Below, in pieces: positions 1-11,509 of a stretch of DNA of 64,000 bases (the first letter of the stretch is position 1; the number at the start of each line of letters is the position of its first letter). The stretch is from Pseudomonadota bacterium. Its GTDB lineage: Bacteria; Myxococcota; Myxococcia; Myxococcales; Myxococcaceae. Under the pieces are notes generated by a model that saw only the letters and a program-made list of their open reading frames with translations, had not been told where the DNA came from and ran no database searches. The stretch lies in contig JAFAAN010000051.1 in NCBI GenBank assembly GCA_023426545.1, forward strand, positions 1 to 64,000, written 5' to 3'. The position numbers and the translations under genes are program-made.

Positions 1-322
1 CACCGCCCCCGCGCGGCCCGGCGACAAGGGGGGCACGGCGAACATCGGCGTCTGGGCGCGCACGGACGCGGCCTGGCGGTGGCTCGCGCATGCGCTCACC
101 GTCGAGAAGCTGCGGGAGCTGCTCCCCGAGGCGGCGCCGCTGCCCATCGAGCGGCACGTCTTCCCCAACCTCCGGGGGCTGAACTTCGTCGTCGATGGGC
201 TGCTGGGGGAGGGCGTCTCCTCGTCCACGCGCTTCGACCCGCAGGGCAAGGCGCTGGGAGAGTGGCTGCGCTCGCGGCACATGGACATCCCCGAGGCGCT
301 GCTGCGCGAAGGGCAGGAGTGA
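1..322 (+). CDS. AtuA-like protein (DUF1446), C-terminal fragment
   Basis: This is the last ~106 codons of a gene that begins before the window; the reading frame starts at base 2 and ends at TGA 320-322. The visible part carries the family-typical GDKGG-x-AN-x-GVWAR stretch and, further on, FPNLRGLNFVVDGLL followed by STRFDPQGKALGEWLR, as in the C-terminal part of AtuA (DUF1446) proteins. AtuA is encoded with the geranyl-CoA carboxylase subunits in the acyclic terpene (Atu) pathway and similar genes also sit in leucine/isovalerate clusters; its exact reaction is not settled. The carboxyltransferase gene follows 5 bases later, so the two are surely co-transcribed. Confidence 0.8.
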   Translation, partial: TAPARPGDKGGTANIGVWARTDAAWRWLAHALTVEKLRELLPEAAPLPIERHVFPNLRGLNFVVDGLLGEGVSSSTRFDPQGKALGEWLRSRHMDIPEALLREGQE

Positions 323-327
323 GACCG

Positions 328-1944
328 ATGCCACGAATCACATCGCGAATCGACCCCGGCTCCGAGTCGTTCAAGGCCAACCGCGCGGACATGCTGGCCC
401 GCGTCGCGGAGCTGCGCGCCATCGAGGCGAAGGTCCGCCACACCGAGGAGCAGGCGCGCGAGAAGTTCCACAAGCGCGGGCAGCTGCTGCCTCGCGAGCG
501 GCTGATGCTGCTGCTCGACCGGGGCTCGCCCTTCCTGGAGCTGTCCACGCTGTGTGGCTATGGCTACCACGATGACAGCGACGGTTCGCTGGCGGGTGGC
601 AACAGCATCATCGGCATCGGCTACGTGTCCGGTGTGCGGTGCATCGTCTTCGTGAACAACTCGGCCATCAAGGGGGGCACCGCGTCGCCCTGGGGCGTGC
701 AGAAGGCGCTGCGCGCCCAGACGCTGGCGCTGGAGAACAAGCTTCCCCTGGTGTCGCTGGTGGAGAGCGGCGGCGCCAACCTGATGTACCAGCAGGAAAT
801 CTTCATCCCCGGTGGGGAGACCTTCTACAACCAGGCGCGGCTGTCGGCGGCGGGCATCCCCCAGGTGACGGTGGTGCACGGCTCCAGCACGGCGGGCGGC
901 GCGTACCTGCCGGGCCTATCCGACTACGTGGTGATGGTGAAGAAGAAGGCGAAGGTCTTCCTCGCGGGCCCGCCGCTGCTCAAGGCGGCCACGGGGGAGG
1001 TCGCCACGGACGAGGAGCTGGGCGGCGCGGAGATGCACGCGACGGTGGCGGGCACGGCGGACTACCTGGCCGAGGACGACGCGGACGGCATCCGCATCGC
1101 GCGGGAAATCGTGGCGAGGCTCGGATGGAACGCGCAGCTCCCCCCCGCCGAGCGCCCCACCTATGACGAGCCCCTCTACGCTCCCGACGAGCTCTGCGGC
1201 GCCGTCCCCGTGGACTACCGCAAGCCCTATGACTGCCACGAGGTCATCGCGCGCATCGTGGACGGCTCGGAGTTCACCGGCTTCAAGGACGAGTACGACG
1301 CGCACACCGTCTGCGGGTGGGCGAGCCTCTACGGATTCCCGGTGGGCATCATCGGAAACAACGGGCCCATTTCCCCCAGGGGCGCGACGAAGGCGGCGCA
1401 GTTCATCCAGCTCTGCTGCCAGTCGGACACGCCCATCGTCTACCTCCAGAACACCACGGGCTACCTGGTGGGCACGCAGCCCGAGCAGGCGGGCATCGTG
1501 AAGCACGGCTCGAAGATGATTCAGGCGGTGGCCAACGCGACGGTGCCGCAGCTCACGGTGCTGATTGGCGGCGCGTTCGGCGCGGGCAACTACGGCATGT
1601 GCGGCCGCCCGTTCCACCCGCGCTTCATCTTCGGGTGGCCCAACGCGCGCACGGCCGTCATGGGCGGCGAGCAGGCGGCGAAGGTGATGGCCATCGTCTT
1701 CGGGGAGAAGCTGGCCCGGCAGGGGCAGGTGGTGGACGAGGCGCAGCTCCAGGCGTTCTGTCAGCCCATCATCGACCAGTTCGAGAAGGAGTCGCACCCG
1801 TTCAACTGCAGCGCGCGGATGTTCGACGACGGGCTCATCGACCCGCGCGACACGCGGCGGGTGCTCGGGTTCGCGCTGTCGGTGTGCCGTGAGGCGAAGC
1901 GGCGGCAGGTCCATCCCAACACGTTCGGCGTCGCGCGGCTGTGA
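328..1944 (+). CDS. Acyl-CoA carboxylase carboxyltransferase (beta) subunit, MCC/GCC family
   Basis: A 538-residue carboxyltransferase that moves CO2 from carboxybiotin to a branched enoyl-CoA. The N-terminal half has GSSTAGGAYLPG near residue 185 and the acyl-CoA-binding FLAGPPLLKAATGE stretch; the C-terminal half has the carboxybiotin-binding PISPRGATKAAQF and GAFGAGNYGMCGR near 415-427. ATG 328 is chosen because upstream sequence in this frame is a shadow of the AtuA gene. The length fits both methylcrotonyl-CoA (LiuB, ~535) and geranyl-CoA (AtuC, 538) carboxylases. The AtuA neighbour and the VVHGSSTAGGAYLPGLSDY segment lean to the AtuC side, but FYNQ just before it is MCC-like, so the substrate is left open. 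Confidence 0.88.
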   Translation: MPRITSRIDPGSESFKANRADMLARVAELRAIEAKVRHTEEQAREKFHKRGQLLPRERLMLLLDRGSPFLELSTLCGYGYHDDSDGSLAGGNSIIGIGYVSGVRCIVFVNNSAIKGGTASPWGVQKALRAQTLALENKLPLVSLVESGGANLMYQQEIFIPGGETFYNQARLSAAGIPQVTVVHGSSTAGGAYLPGLSDYVVMVKKKAKVFLAGPPLLKAATGEVATDEELGGAEMHATVAGTADYLAEDDADGIRIAREIVARLGWNAQLPPAERPTYDEPLYAPDELCGAVPVDYRKPYDCHEVIARIVDGSEFTGFKDEYDAHTVCGWASLYGFPVGIIGNNGPISPRGATKAAQFIQLCCQSDTPIVYLQNTTGYLVGTQPEQAGIVKHGSKMIQAVANATVPQLTVLIGGAFGAGNYGMCGRPFHPRFIFGWPNARTAVMGGEQAAKVMAIVFGEKLARQGQVVDEAQLQAFCQPIIDQFEKESHPFNCSARMFDDGLIDPRDTRRVLGFALSVCREAKRRQVHPNTFGVARL

Positions 1945-1958
1945 GAGGAGCGGGCACG

Positions 1959-3950
<1,992 letters not shown>

Positions 3951-5149
3951 GCACCAGCAGGGCCACGACGCACAGCGCGGCGCCGGAGGCGCACACCCCG
4001 GTCCAACCCCAGTGCGTCCAGGCGAGGGTCCCCAGCCACGAGCCCGCGGCGCCTCCCGCGAAGTACATCACCATGTAGAGCGTGTTCAGCCGGCTGCGGG
4101 CCTCCGGGCGCAGCGAGTAGACGCGCGTCTGGTTGGAGATTTGATTCGCCTGCACGCCCAGGTCGAGCAGCACCACGCCCAGCGCCAGACCCCACAGCCA
4201 GCGTCCCAGCGGCCACATCACGACGAACGACAGCAGCAGCACGGCGATGGCCGCCGCGTTGATGCGCCGGTCTCCTCGCTGGTCCGCGTGGCGGCCCACG
4301 AGTGGCGCCGCGGCGGCGCCGGCGACGCCCACCACGCCGAAGAGCCCCGCCACCTGCGCGTCGTACTGCTGCGGCAGGCTCTGGAGGTACAGCGCCAGCG
4401 TGGACCAGAAGACGCTGAACGCGCCGAAGCTGAGCGCGCCCAACACCGCGTGCAGCCGCAGCACGGGCTCGGTGCGCGCCAGGTGGATGAGCGAGCGCAG
4501 CAGCTGGGGATATGGCATCGAGGCCATGGGCGGCTGTGACGGCAGCGTGAAGCGCAGCACGCCGGCCAGCGCGAGCATCAACCCCGCGGCCATCCAGAAC
4601 ATGGTGCGCCAGCCCAGGTGCGTCCCGACGAAGCCCGCGGCCGTCCGGGACAGGAGGATGCCGATGAGCACGCCGCTCATGACGGTGCCCACCACCCGGC
4701 CCCGCTGCGCCGCGGGGGCGAGGTGCGCCGCGAAGGGGATGAGGAGCTGGGGAACGATGGTGGTGACGCCCACGAGGAAGCTGGCGGCCACCAACCCGTG
4801 CAGCGTCGGCGCGAGCGCCACGCCCACCAGCGCCAGGGCCACCAGCGTCGTCATGGTGACGATGACCCGCCGCCGCTCCAGGCTGTCGCCCAGCGGGACG
4901 ATGAAGAGCATTCCCACCGCGTAGCCCACCTGCGTCAGCATGGGCACCAGCCCCAGCGCGCTCCCCGAGGCCCCCAGGGCCGCGCCGATGTCTCCCAGCA
5001 GCGGCTGGTTGTAATAGAGGTTCGCGACGGTGGCGCCGGAGGCGGCGGCCATCAGCCACACGAGCCCGGTGGACAGGGAGGTGCGGGGAGCTTCCGGAGG
5101 GGAATGCGTCGTCATGGAGGCAGGCGGACTGTCGCGCCGCGCACCTCCC

Positions 5150-5755
5150 GGGTCCAGGCCCGTGTACGCGCTGCTGACGTCGGGGCGTCCGGACCGGAAG
5201 GAGGGGCTGTATCCGGGCACGGAGCTCGGAAGCGAGCACCCGCGCGTAAAGGCCGGCTGGCCGTTGCACGGCGCCAACCTGTGGCCCGCGGAGGTGCCGG
5301 AGCTGCGCGCGGCGGTGCTCGACTGCGTGGCGGCCTGCACGCGCGCCGCGCATGCGCTGATGGAGGGCATGGCGCTGAGCCTGGGCCTGGACGCGGACTA
5401 CTTCCGGCGGCACGACACGGCGGACCCGACGGTGCTCTTCCGCATCTTCCATTACCCCGCCGAGCCCCAGCACGAGGAGGAGCGCTGGGGCGTGGGCGAG
5501 CATACCGATTACGGGCTGCTCACGCTGCTGGCCCAGGACGACAACGGCGGGTTGCAGGTGAAGACGCCGCGCGGCTGGGTGGAGGCACCGCCGCTGCCCG
5601 GGACGCTGGTGTGCAACATCGGCGACATGCGGAGGAGACACCCCGAGGACCGTTACCGCGTTGACGGAGCCCGGGTCGCGTGCTTGAGAGCGCTGCGCCG
5701 GATGACGCGCTTCGGCGCGCCCAAACCGTTCGCCGACCAGGAGATATCACGATGA
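5150..5755 (+). pseudogene. Truncated 2-oxoglutarate/Fe(II) (isopenicillin N synthase-like) oxygenase
   Basis: An open frame whose middle part reads clearly as an IPNS-family oxygenase: LTSGRPDRKEGLYPGTEL, then a helical stretch, then FRIFHYPAEP and GVGEHTDYGLLTLL (the HxD iron ligands), GGLQV and VCNIGDM (ending at 5629). The usual ~90 N-terminal residues are absent; the sequence before 5150 is the 5' end of the MFS gene on the other strand. After NIGDM the expected STPHRV segment with the third iron ligand is missing and replaced by unrelated codons. Without that His and the N-terminal strands it cannot be an active enzyme. Deletions at both ends are the simplest explanation. Confidence 0.75.
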
Positions 5756-6396
5756 TGACCGTCAGTGCGTTCAAGTGGGTTCCGCCGTTCGCACAGGGCC
5801 TGGTGCGGGACCTCCGGGTGCGATGGGCGCTCGAGGAGGCGGGGTTGCCGTATCAGGTGAAGCTCATCGACAACAAAGTCCAGGCCTCGCCCGACTACCG
5901 CAAGCTCCAGCCCTTCGGCCAGGTGCCGGTGCTGGAGGAGGACGGCCTCGTCCTCTTTGAATCAGGCGCCATCGTGCTCCACATCGCCAACAAGTGTGAG
6001 GCGCTGCTTCCGGCGGACGCGGCGGGCAGGGCTCGCGCGGTGATGTGGCTCTTCGCGGCGCTCAACTCCATCGAAATCGTGATTCAACCGCTCGCCGAGG
6101 TGGACCTGTTCTTCGCCCAGGAGGAGTGGGCGAAGCTGCGCAGGCCGGGCGTGGTGGAGTCGCTGAAGGAGCGGCTGGGAGAACTCGCGGCGCATCTGGG
6201 GGAGCGCGAGTACCTGGAGGACCGCTTCACGGCGGGCGACCTGATGATGGTGACGGTGCTCCGCATCCTCCGGCACACGGACGTGCTCGACGGCTTTCCC
6301 TCGCTGAATGCGTACAAGGAACGCTGTGAGGCCCGGCCCGCGTTCCAGCGTGCCCTGGCGGCCCAGATGGAGCCATTCCAGCAGCCTCGCGCTTGA
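5752..6396 (+). CDS. Glutathione S-transferase family protein
   Basis: A 214-residue protein with a thioredoxin-like N-terminal domain (to about residue 82) and an all-helical C-terminal domain. Visible GST features are the PFGQVPVLEEDG segment with the cis-proline and the glutathione-binding LFESGAIVLHIA helix start. It probably conjugates or reduces electrophiles in the cytoplasm; the substrate is unknown. Start ATG 5752 follows AGGAG at 5738-5742; a second ATG directly follows. The start overlaps the last codons of the ruined oxygenase frame, so the deletion that damaged that gene may have brought this gene next to a new promoter. Confidence 0.88.
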   Translation: MMTVSAFKWVPPFAQGLVRDLRVRWALEEAGLPYQVKLIDNKVQASPDYRKLQPFGQVPVLEEDGLVLFESGAIVLHIANKCEALLPADAAGRARAVMWLFAALNSIEIVIQPLAEVDLFFAQEEWAKLRRPGVVESLKERLGELAAHLGEREYLEDRFTAGDLMMVTVLRILRHTDVLDGFPSLNAYKERCEARPAFQRALAAQMEPFQQPRA

Positions 6397-6430
6397 GCGT
6401 CTGGGGGACCGCCGGGCGTAAGCGCCTGAA

Positions 6431-6555
6431 ATGAAGGCCTTTCAGGCCCTCGAATCCATCATCTGCAGGCTCGCGACCGACGGCCTGTGGTTCGCGGACC
6501 TGATCGAGGACCAGGGAATCAGGCCCGAAGGCTCGAGGAGCTCACCCGGGAGTAG
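6431..6555 (+). pseudogene. Remnant of a TetR-family repressor (C-terminal end)
   Basis: A short decayed piece in the ~400-base gap before the RND operon. From 6431 the frame gives an Ala/Leu helix followed by ATDGLWFADLIEDQGIRPE, which resembles the ligand-domain helix (DGLWxADL) of TetR/AcrR repressors. A single-base frame change near 6532 then gives LEELTRE and a TAG at 6553-6555, as expected for the tail of such a protein. The DNA-binding half is gone. Given its place, it is probably what is left of the local repressor of the efflux operon. The rest of the gap, 6556-6794, holds no gene I recognise; AAAAG-TAAG-CTTTT at 6747-6760 is a short inverted repeat near the likely promoter. Confidence 0.5.
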
Positions 6556-6794
6556 GCGCCCCTCGCTGTCAGTGTGTCTGTCTCCGGCTGACACCTCGGC
6601 CAAGAATTCGTCTGTCAGGGGCTCCCGTGAGGGGCCGTCCGTGGCGGGTTTGTGTCTCGAGATGCCTCATTCGTCATGTCATCTGTTCGGGCGCAGGTGA
6701 CGTTTCATCCCCTGGCTGCTGGCGGACCAGGGCGTGGTGCTGTGTGAAAAGTAAGCTTTTACGTGTTTTTCGACGTTTTCATCGCCAGACGACA

Positions 6795-7931
6795 ATGCCT
6801 ATCCAACGGTCGAAGCGCCTTCTTCTTGTATCGACGCTGCTCCCGCTTCTGGCCTGTGACGGCAAGCAGGAAGATGCAGCCTTCGCACCGCCGGTCCAGA
6901 AGGTGTCCACGCTGAAGGTGCAAGGGGAGGCCGTTGTCCTTCACGACGAATTCCCCGCGCGTGTCTCCGCGTTCCGGGTCGCGGAAATCCGCCCGCAGGT
7001 GGGCGGGCTCGTGCGCAGCCGGCGCTTCTCCGAAGGAGACACGGTCCAGAAGGGGCAGCCGCTCTACCAGTTGGAAGCGGCGGTGTTCCGCGCGAATGTA
7101 GAAGGCGCGGCGGCGGCCCATGCGGCCAGTGAGGCCGGGCGGCTCCAGGCGGAGCTGCATGCGGGGCGCATCCAGTCCCTCTTCGAGAAAGGCGCGAGCA
7201 CCCAGCAGGCGCACGATGACGCCCGGGCCGCGCTCGCCATCGCGAACGCGGAGGTGGCGCGCGCCCGCGCGGCGCTGGACAGGGCCCGCGTCGACCTGGA
7301 CTACGCCACGATTACCGCCCCCATCGCGGGGCACATCGGCATCTCCCAGGTCAATGAAGGCGCGCTCGTCGGCCCCGCGGATGCCAAGCCGTTGAGCGTC
7401 ATCCAGCAGATTGACCGCGTCTTCGTCGACATCAAGTCACCCGTGGAGCGCGCGGCGGGCTTGCAGTCACTTCAGCGCGGTGACGGGGAAGCGGGGGCGG
7501 AGGTCATCGTGCTCTCCTCGACGGGGGCGCCCTATCCGGAGCGAGGCCGCGTTCAGTTCTCGGACATCTCGGTCGACCCCGGGTCCGGCGAGCTCACGGT
7601 GCGCGCCCTGGTCCCCAACGCACAGCGGAATCTCTTGCCGGGCATGTTCGTGAAGGCGCGCGTCGTGCTGGGAGAGGTGACTGGTGCGCTCCTCGTTCCT
7701 CAGCAGGCCGTGCTTCACGACGCGCAGGGCCAGGCGCAGGTCTTCATCGTCCGAGAGGACAACACCGCGGAGGCGCGCAACATCCGCGCCGGACGCATCG
7801 TCAGCGGACGCTACCTGGTGGAGGAGGGACTCTCCGCCGGAGAGCGTGTCGTGGTCGAGGGGCAGGACCGTCTTGCACCAGGCCAGCAGGTCACCCCCGT
7901 CGAGTGGCAGCACGCCCCGGCCTCGCGCTGA
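6795..7931 (+). CDS. RND efflux periplasmic adaptor subunit
   Basis: A 378-residue membrane-fusion protein of the AcrA/MexA type, linking the inner-membrane pump to an outer-membrane channel. It has a lipoprotein signal with the lipobox LLAC (Cys21), a barrel-sandwich domain (RPQVGGLVRSRRFSEGDTV and later ITAPIAGHIG), a coiled-coil hairpin of Ala/Arg-rich helices around 110-170, and a beta-barrel domain with LLPGMFVKARV. ATG 6795 is chosen because it starts the lipoprotein signal; longer upstream codons are not coding. The pump gene follows after 14 bases. No outer-membrane factor gene is present nearby, so a TolC-like protein must come from elsewhere. Confidence 0.93.
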   Translation: MPIQRSKRLLLVSTLLPLLACDGKQEDAAFAPPVQKVSTLKVQGEAVVLHDEFPARVSAFRVAEIRPQVGGLVRSRRFSEGDTVQKGQPLYQLEAAVFRANVEGAAAAHAASEAGRLQAELHAGRIQSLFEKGASTQQAHDDARAALAIANAEVARARAALDRARVDLDYATITAPIAGHIGISQVNEGALVGPADAKPLSVIQQIDRVFVDIKSPVERAAGLQSLQRGDGEAGAEVIVLSSTGAPYPERGRVQFSDISVDPGSGELTVRALVPNAQRNLLPGMFVKARVVLGEVTGALLVPQQAVLHDAQGQAQVFIVREDNTAEARNIRAGRIVSGRYLVEEGLSAGERVVVEGQDRLAPGQQVTPVEWQHAPASR

Positions 7932-7945
7932 ACCTGGAGTGAGCC

Positions 7946-10900
7946 GTGCCAAGATTCTTCATTGAACGCCCGGTCTTCGCCTGGGTGATTGCCATCTTCA
8001 TCGTGCTCGCCGGAGCCATCTCCATTCCCCGGCTCCCCATCGAGCGCTACCCGTCCATCGCGCCGCCGAGCGTGACGATTACCGCCACCTATCCCGGCGC
8101 CACGCCGGCCGCGATGAACGACAGCGTCGTGTCGTTGATTGAGCGCGGCCTGTCCGGCGTGAAGAACATCCTGTACTTCGAGTCGTCGAGCGACACGTCG
8201 GGCATCGCGCAAATCGTGGTGACGTTCGCGCCCGGAACGGACCCGGACCTGGCGCAGGTCGACATCCAGAACCGTCTGAAGACCGTCGAATCGCGGCTGC
8301 CGCAGATGGTCCGGCAGCTCGGGCTCCAGGTGGAGACGACCACCACCAACTTCCTGCTCTTCTCCACGCTCGTGTCGAGCGACGGCCGCTACGACGAGGC
8401 CGAGCTGGGGGACTTCCTGAGTCGCAACGTGGTCGAGGACCTGCGCCGCGTGTCCGGCGTGGGGCGCGTCCAGCTCTTCACGCCGGCGCGTGCGCTGCGC
8501 GTCTGGTTGGACCCGGAGCGGCTCATCTCACACGGAATCTCCGTGGATGAGGTCGCGGCGGCGATTCGCGCACAGAACGCGGAGGCCTCTCCCGGACGGC
8601 TGGGGGACATGCCCGCGGTTCCAGGCCAGCGCGTCACCACCCCCCTGATGCTCCAGGGGCAGCTCCTGGACGTCGCGGACTTCGAGCGCGTCATCATCCG
8701 GGCCCATCCGGATGGTTCGAACGTGCTGCTCAAGGAGCTCGCCAAGGTGGAGCTGGGGCCCCAGAGCTACGCCTCGTCCACCCGGCAGAATGGGAAGAAC
8801 GCCGCCACGTTCGGTGTGCAGCTGGCCCCGGGGGCGAACGCGCTCGATACCTCCGAGCGCATCCGCGAGCGGATGGCGGACCTCTCCCGGGCCTTCCCCG
8901 CGGGCGTCGAGTACACGATTCCTTACGACGCGGCGCCGTTCGTGCGCGTCTCCATCCAGAAGGTCGTCCAGACCTTCTTCGAGGCGATGCTGCTCGTCTT
9001 CGTGGTGATGTATCTCTTCCTGCAGAGCGTGCGCTACACGCTGATTCCCGCCATCGTCGCGCCCATCGCGCTGCTGGGAACCTTCGCGGTGATGCTGGCG
9101 TCGGGGTTCTCCATCAACGTCCTGACGATGTTCGGCATGGTGCTGGCGATTGGCATCATCGTCGATGACGCCATCGTCGTGGTCGAGAACGTCGAGCGCC
9201 TCATGGCGGAGGAGGGGCTTTCTCCCCTCGAGGCCACGAAGAAGGCGATGAAGGAAATCACGGGCGCCGTCATCGGCATCACCCTGGTGCTCACGTCCGT
9301 GTTCATCCCCATGGCGTTCGCCACGGGCTCCGTCGGCACCATCTACCGCCAGTTCAGCCTGGCGATGGCCGTGTCGATTCTCTTCTCCGCGTTCCTCGCG
9401 CTCACGCTCACCCCGGCGCTCTGTGCGACGCTGCTGCGCCCGGTGGAGCCCGGCCACGCGGGGAAGCGCCGTGGCTTCTTCGGCGCGTTCAACCGGCTCC
9501 TGGAGCGGGTGACGGGGCGCTATGCGAACTGGACCCGGGCCATTGTCGGACGCCTGGGCCGGGCGTTCTTCGCGTACGCCGTGGTGGTCGCGATGGTCGC
9601 CCTGGCGTTCTGGCGGCTGCCGGGCGCCTTCTTCCCGGAGGAGGACCAGGGGTTCCTCAACGTTTCGGTGCAGCTCCCGTCAGACGCCACGGCCGAGCGG
9701 ACGAACAGCGTGCTCGGGGAACTGGAGTCCTTCTTGAGCGAGCGCGAGGGCATCCAGGACGTGCTGACCATCCAGGGCTTCGGCTTCTTCGGCTCGGGGG
9801 CGAACGCCGGCCTCATGTTCGTGATGATGCGCGACTGGGACGAGCGCCAGGGTGAGACGGCGGCGGGTGAGGTCGCCGCCGCCAACGCGCGCTTCGCCTC
9901 TCCCCGGGAGGGCATGGTCATCAACGTGCTGCCGCCCGCGGTGGACGGGCTCGGCAACAGCGCGGGCTTCGCCATGCGGCTGGAGGACCGTGCCGGACAC
10001 GGCCCGCGGGCGCTCAACGACGCCATGAACCACGTCCTCCGACGCGCTTCGGACAGTCCGGTCATCGCCTTCCCCTATCAGGAGGGGTTGCCGGACGGCT
10101 CGACGGTGCGAATCCAGGTGGACCGTGAGCGCGCGGCGGCGCTCGGTGTGTCGTTCGCGGAAATCAACTCGGTCATCTCCACCGCGCTGGGGTCGACATA
10201 CGTCAACGACTTCCCCAACAAGGGCTACATGCAGCAAATCATCCTGCAGGCGCGCGCGGAGTCCCGCATGCAGGTGGAGGATGTGCTCAAGCTCCCCGTT
10301 CGCAACGCGCGCGGGCAGATGGTGCCCCTGTCCTCGGTGGCCGAGCCCGTCTGGGAGCGGGGACCCATGCAGTTGGTCCGTTACAACGGCTACCCGGCCG
10401 TGCGCATCGCCGGGGCGGCGGCACCGGGCTTCAGTAGCGGTGACGCCATGGCGGAGATGGAGCGCATCGCGGGCGAGCTCCCACCCGGCTTCGCGGTGGA
10501 GTGGACGGGGCTCTCCTATCAGGAGCGGCTCTCCGGCTCGGAGGCACCCATCCTCCTGGCGCTGTCGATGCTCGTCGTCTTCCTGGTGCTGGCGGCGCTC
10601 TACGAGAGCTGGTCGATTCCGCTGTCGGTCATGCTCGTCGTGCCGCTGGGACTCATCGGCGCGCTGGCGGCCGTGATGTCTCGTGGACTGATGAACGACA
10701 TCTTCTTCAAGGTGGGCCTCATCACCATCATCGGCCTGTCCGCGAAGAACGCGATTCTCATCGTCGAGTTCGCGAAGCAGCTCGAGGAGCAGGGACGCTC
10801 ACCGCTCCATGCCGCGGTGGAGGCTGCGCGGCTGCGTTTCCGTCCCATCCTGATGACGTCACTCGCCTTCGCCCTGGGCGTGGTGCCGCTGGTGGTGGCC

Positions 10901-11086
10901 AGTGGCGCGAGCGCGGAGACGCAGCGGGCCATCGGCACGGGCGTGTTCGGCGGCATGGTGTCAGGCACCGTCCTGGCCATCTTCCTGGTGCCCGCGTTCT
11001 ACGTCGCCGTGCGGAGCCTGCTCAAACGGCGCGAGTCGGCGAGCCCGGCTCCCCTCGTGAAGCACGCGCCCGCGGAGAACAGCTAG
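7946..11086 (+). CDS. RND multidrug efflux pump, HAE1 family
   Basis: A 1046-residue proton-driven transporter of the AcrB/MexB group that exports hydrophobic compounds from the periplasm. It opens with the family signature FFIERPVFAWVIAIFI, shows the proton-relay acidic pair in IVDDAIVVVENVERLM near residue 406, the lysine of the relay in GLSAKNAILIVEF near 935, and the repeated two-half layout of six membrane spans plus a large periplasmic loop. The start is GTG 7946, placed 14 bases after the adaptor gene, so the two form one operon. The former repressor seems lost (see the fragment at 6431). Confidence 0.95.
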   Translation: MPRFFIERPVFAWVIAIFIVLAGAISIPRLPIERYPSIAPPSVTITATYPGATPAAMNDSVVSLIERGLSGVKNILYFESSSDTSGIAQIVVTFAPGTDPDLAQVDIQNRLKTVESRLPQMVRQLGLQVETTTTNFLLFSTLVSSDGRYDEAELGDFLSRNVVEDLRRVSGVGRVQLFTPARALRVWLDPERLISHGISVDEVAAAIRAQNAEASPGRLGDMPAVPGQRVTTPLMLQGQLLDVADFERVIIRAHPDGSNVLLKELAKVELGPQSYASSTRQNGKNAATFGVQLAPGANALDTSERIRERMADLSRAFPAGVEYTIPYDAAPFVRVSIQKVVQTFFEAMLLVFVVMYLFLQSVRYTLIPAIVAPIALLGTFAVMLASGFSINVLTMFGMVLAIGIIVDDAIVVVENVERLMAEEGLSPLEATKKAMKEITGAVIGITLVLTSVFIPMAFATGSVGTIYRQFSLAMAVSILFSAFLALTLTPALCATLLRPVEPGHAGKRRGFFGAFNRLLERVTGRYANWTRAIVGRLGRAFFAYAVVVAMVALAFWRLPGAFFPEEDQGFLNVSVQLPSDATAERTNSVLGELESFLSEREGIQDVLTIQGFGFFGSGANAGLMFVMMRDWDERQGETAAGEVAAANARFASPREGMVINVLPPAVDGLGNSAGFAMRLEDRAGHGPRALNDAMNHVLRRASDSPVIAFPYQEGLPDGSTVRIQVDRERAAALGVSFAEINSVISTALGSTYVNDFPNKGYMQQIILQARAESRMQVEDVLKLPVRNARGQMVPLSSVAEPVWERGPMQLVRYNGYPAVRIAGAAAPGFSSGDAMAEMERIAGELPPGFAVEWTGLSYQERLSGSEAPILLALSMLVVFLVLAALYESWSIPLSVMLVVPLGLIGALAAVMSRGLMNDIFFKVGLITIIGLSAKNAILIVEFAKQLEEQGRSPLHAAVEAARLRFRPILMTSLAFALGVVPLVVASGASAETQRAIGTGVFGGMVSGTVLAIFLVPAFYVAVRSLLKRRESASPAPLVKHAPAENS

Positions 11087-11094
11087 CGCGGCCG

Positions 11095-11127
11095 GGCGCT
11101 GGCGGGTGGAGGCTTCCCGCCAGCGCC
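11095..11127. terminator. Strong hairpin between convergent genes
   Basis: A perfect 12-base-pair stem (GGCGCTGGCGGG at 11095-11106 with CCCGCCAGCGCC at 11116-11127) around a 9-base loop, 8 bases after the pump stop codon and 10 before the end of the convergent DUF59 gene. There is no T-run. It is probably a shared terminator. Confidence 0.65.
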
Positions 11128-11137
11128 GCATCACCCC

Positions 11138-11509
11138 TCAGGGCTGGGACGCTGGCGCCTCGTCACGCGGCAGCAGCCGGCCGCCGAGCATGGTGATGCG
11201 CTTGTCCGCGAGCCGCTGGCGGGCCCCCGGCTCGATGTCCCGCGGCGTCCACTTCAGCTCCTGGTCGAACTCCACGTTCACCGCGGTGACGCCGTCCACC
11301 GCGAGCAGCCGCTGCTCGATTTCCCGCATGAAGTAGGCCGCCATCATGCACATGGGCGAGGTGATGTGCAGGCGCACCGTCACCTGCCCCTCCGTGCGCG
11401 TCACGGATTCGATCAACCCCATCTCCCCGATGCCCAGCGGCACCCCCGTGGCGCAGCTGCACGGGTCGGGGATGTCCTGGATGCGCTCCCGCAACGCCTG
11501 CTCATTCAT
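11138..11509 (-). CDS. DUF59/MIP18-type metal-sulfur cluster assembly factor
   Basis: A 123-residue protein of the DUF59 fold (SufT/PaaD-like), a family that helps place iron-sulfur or other metal centres in target enzymes. It has the domain pattern IPDPCSCATGVPLGIGEMGLIESV, a central VRLHITSPMCMMA segment containing the reactive-type Cys, and VDGVTAVNVEF at the end of the fold. The CSC pair in the first loop is unusual and could bind metal. ATG 11509 overlaps the amidohydrolase stop region by 8 bases, so the two are translationally coupled. The tail beyond residue ~95 is a short extension. Confidence 0.82.
   Translation of the reverse strand: MNEQALRERIQDIPDPCSCATGVPLGIGEMGLIESVTRTEGQVTVRLHITSPMCMMAAYFMREIEQRLLAVDGVTAVNVEFDQELKWTPRDIEPGARQRLADKRITMLGGRLLPRDEAPASQP

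Noticed and set aside
6627..6794. Upstream extension of the RND adaptor
   Set aside because: It would place ~56 unrelated residues before a perfect lipoprotein signal that begins at 6795.
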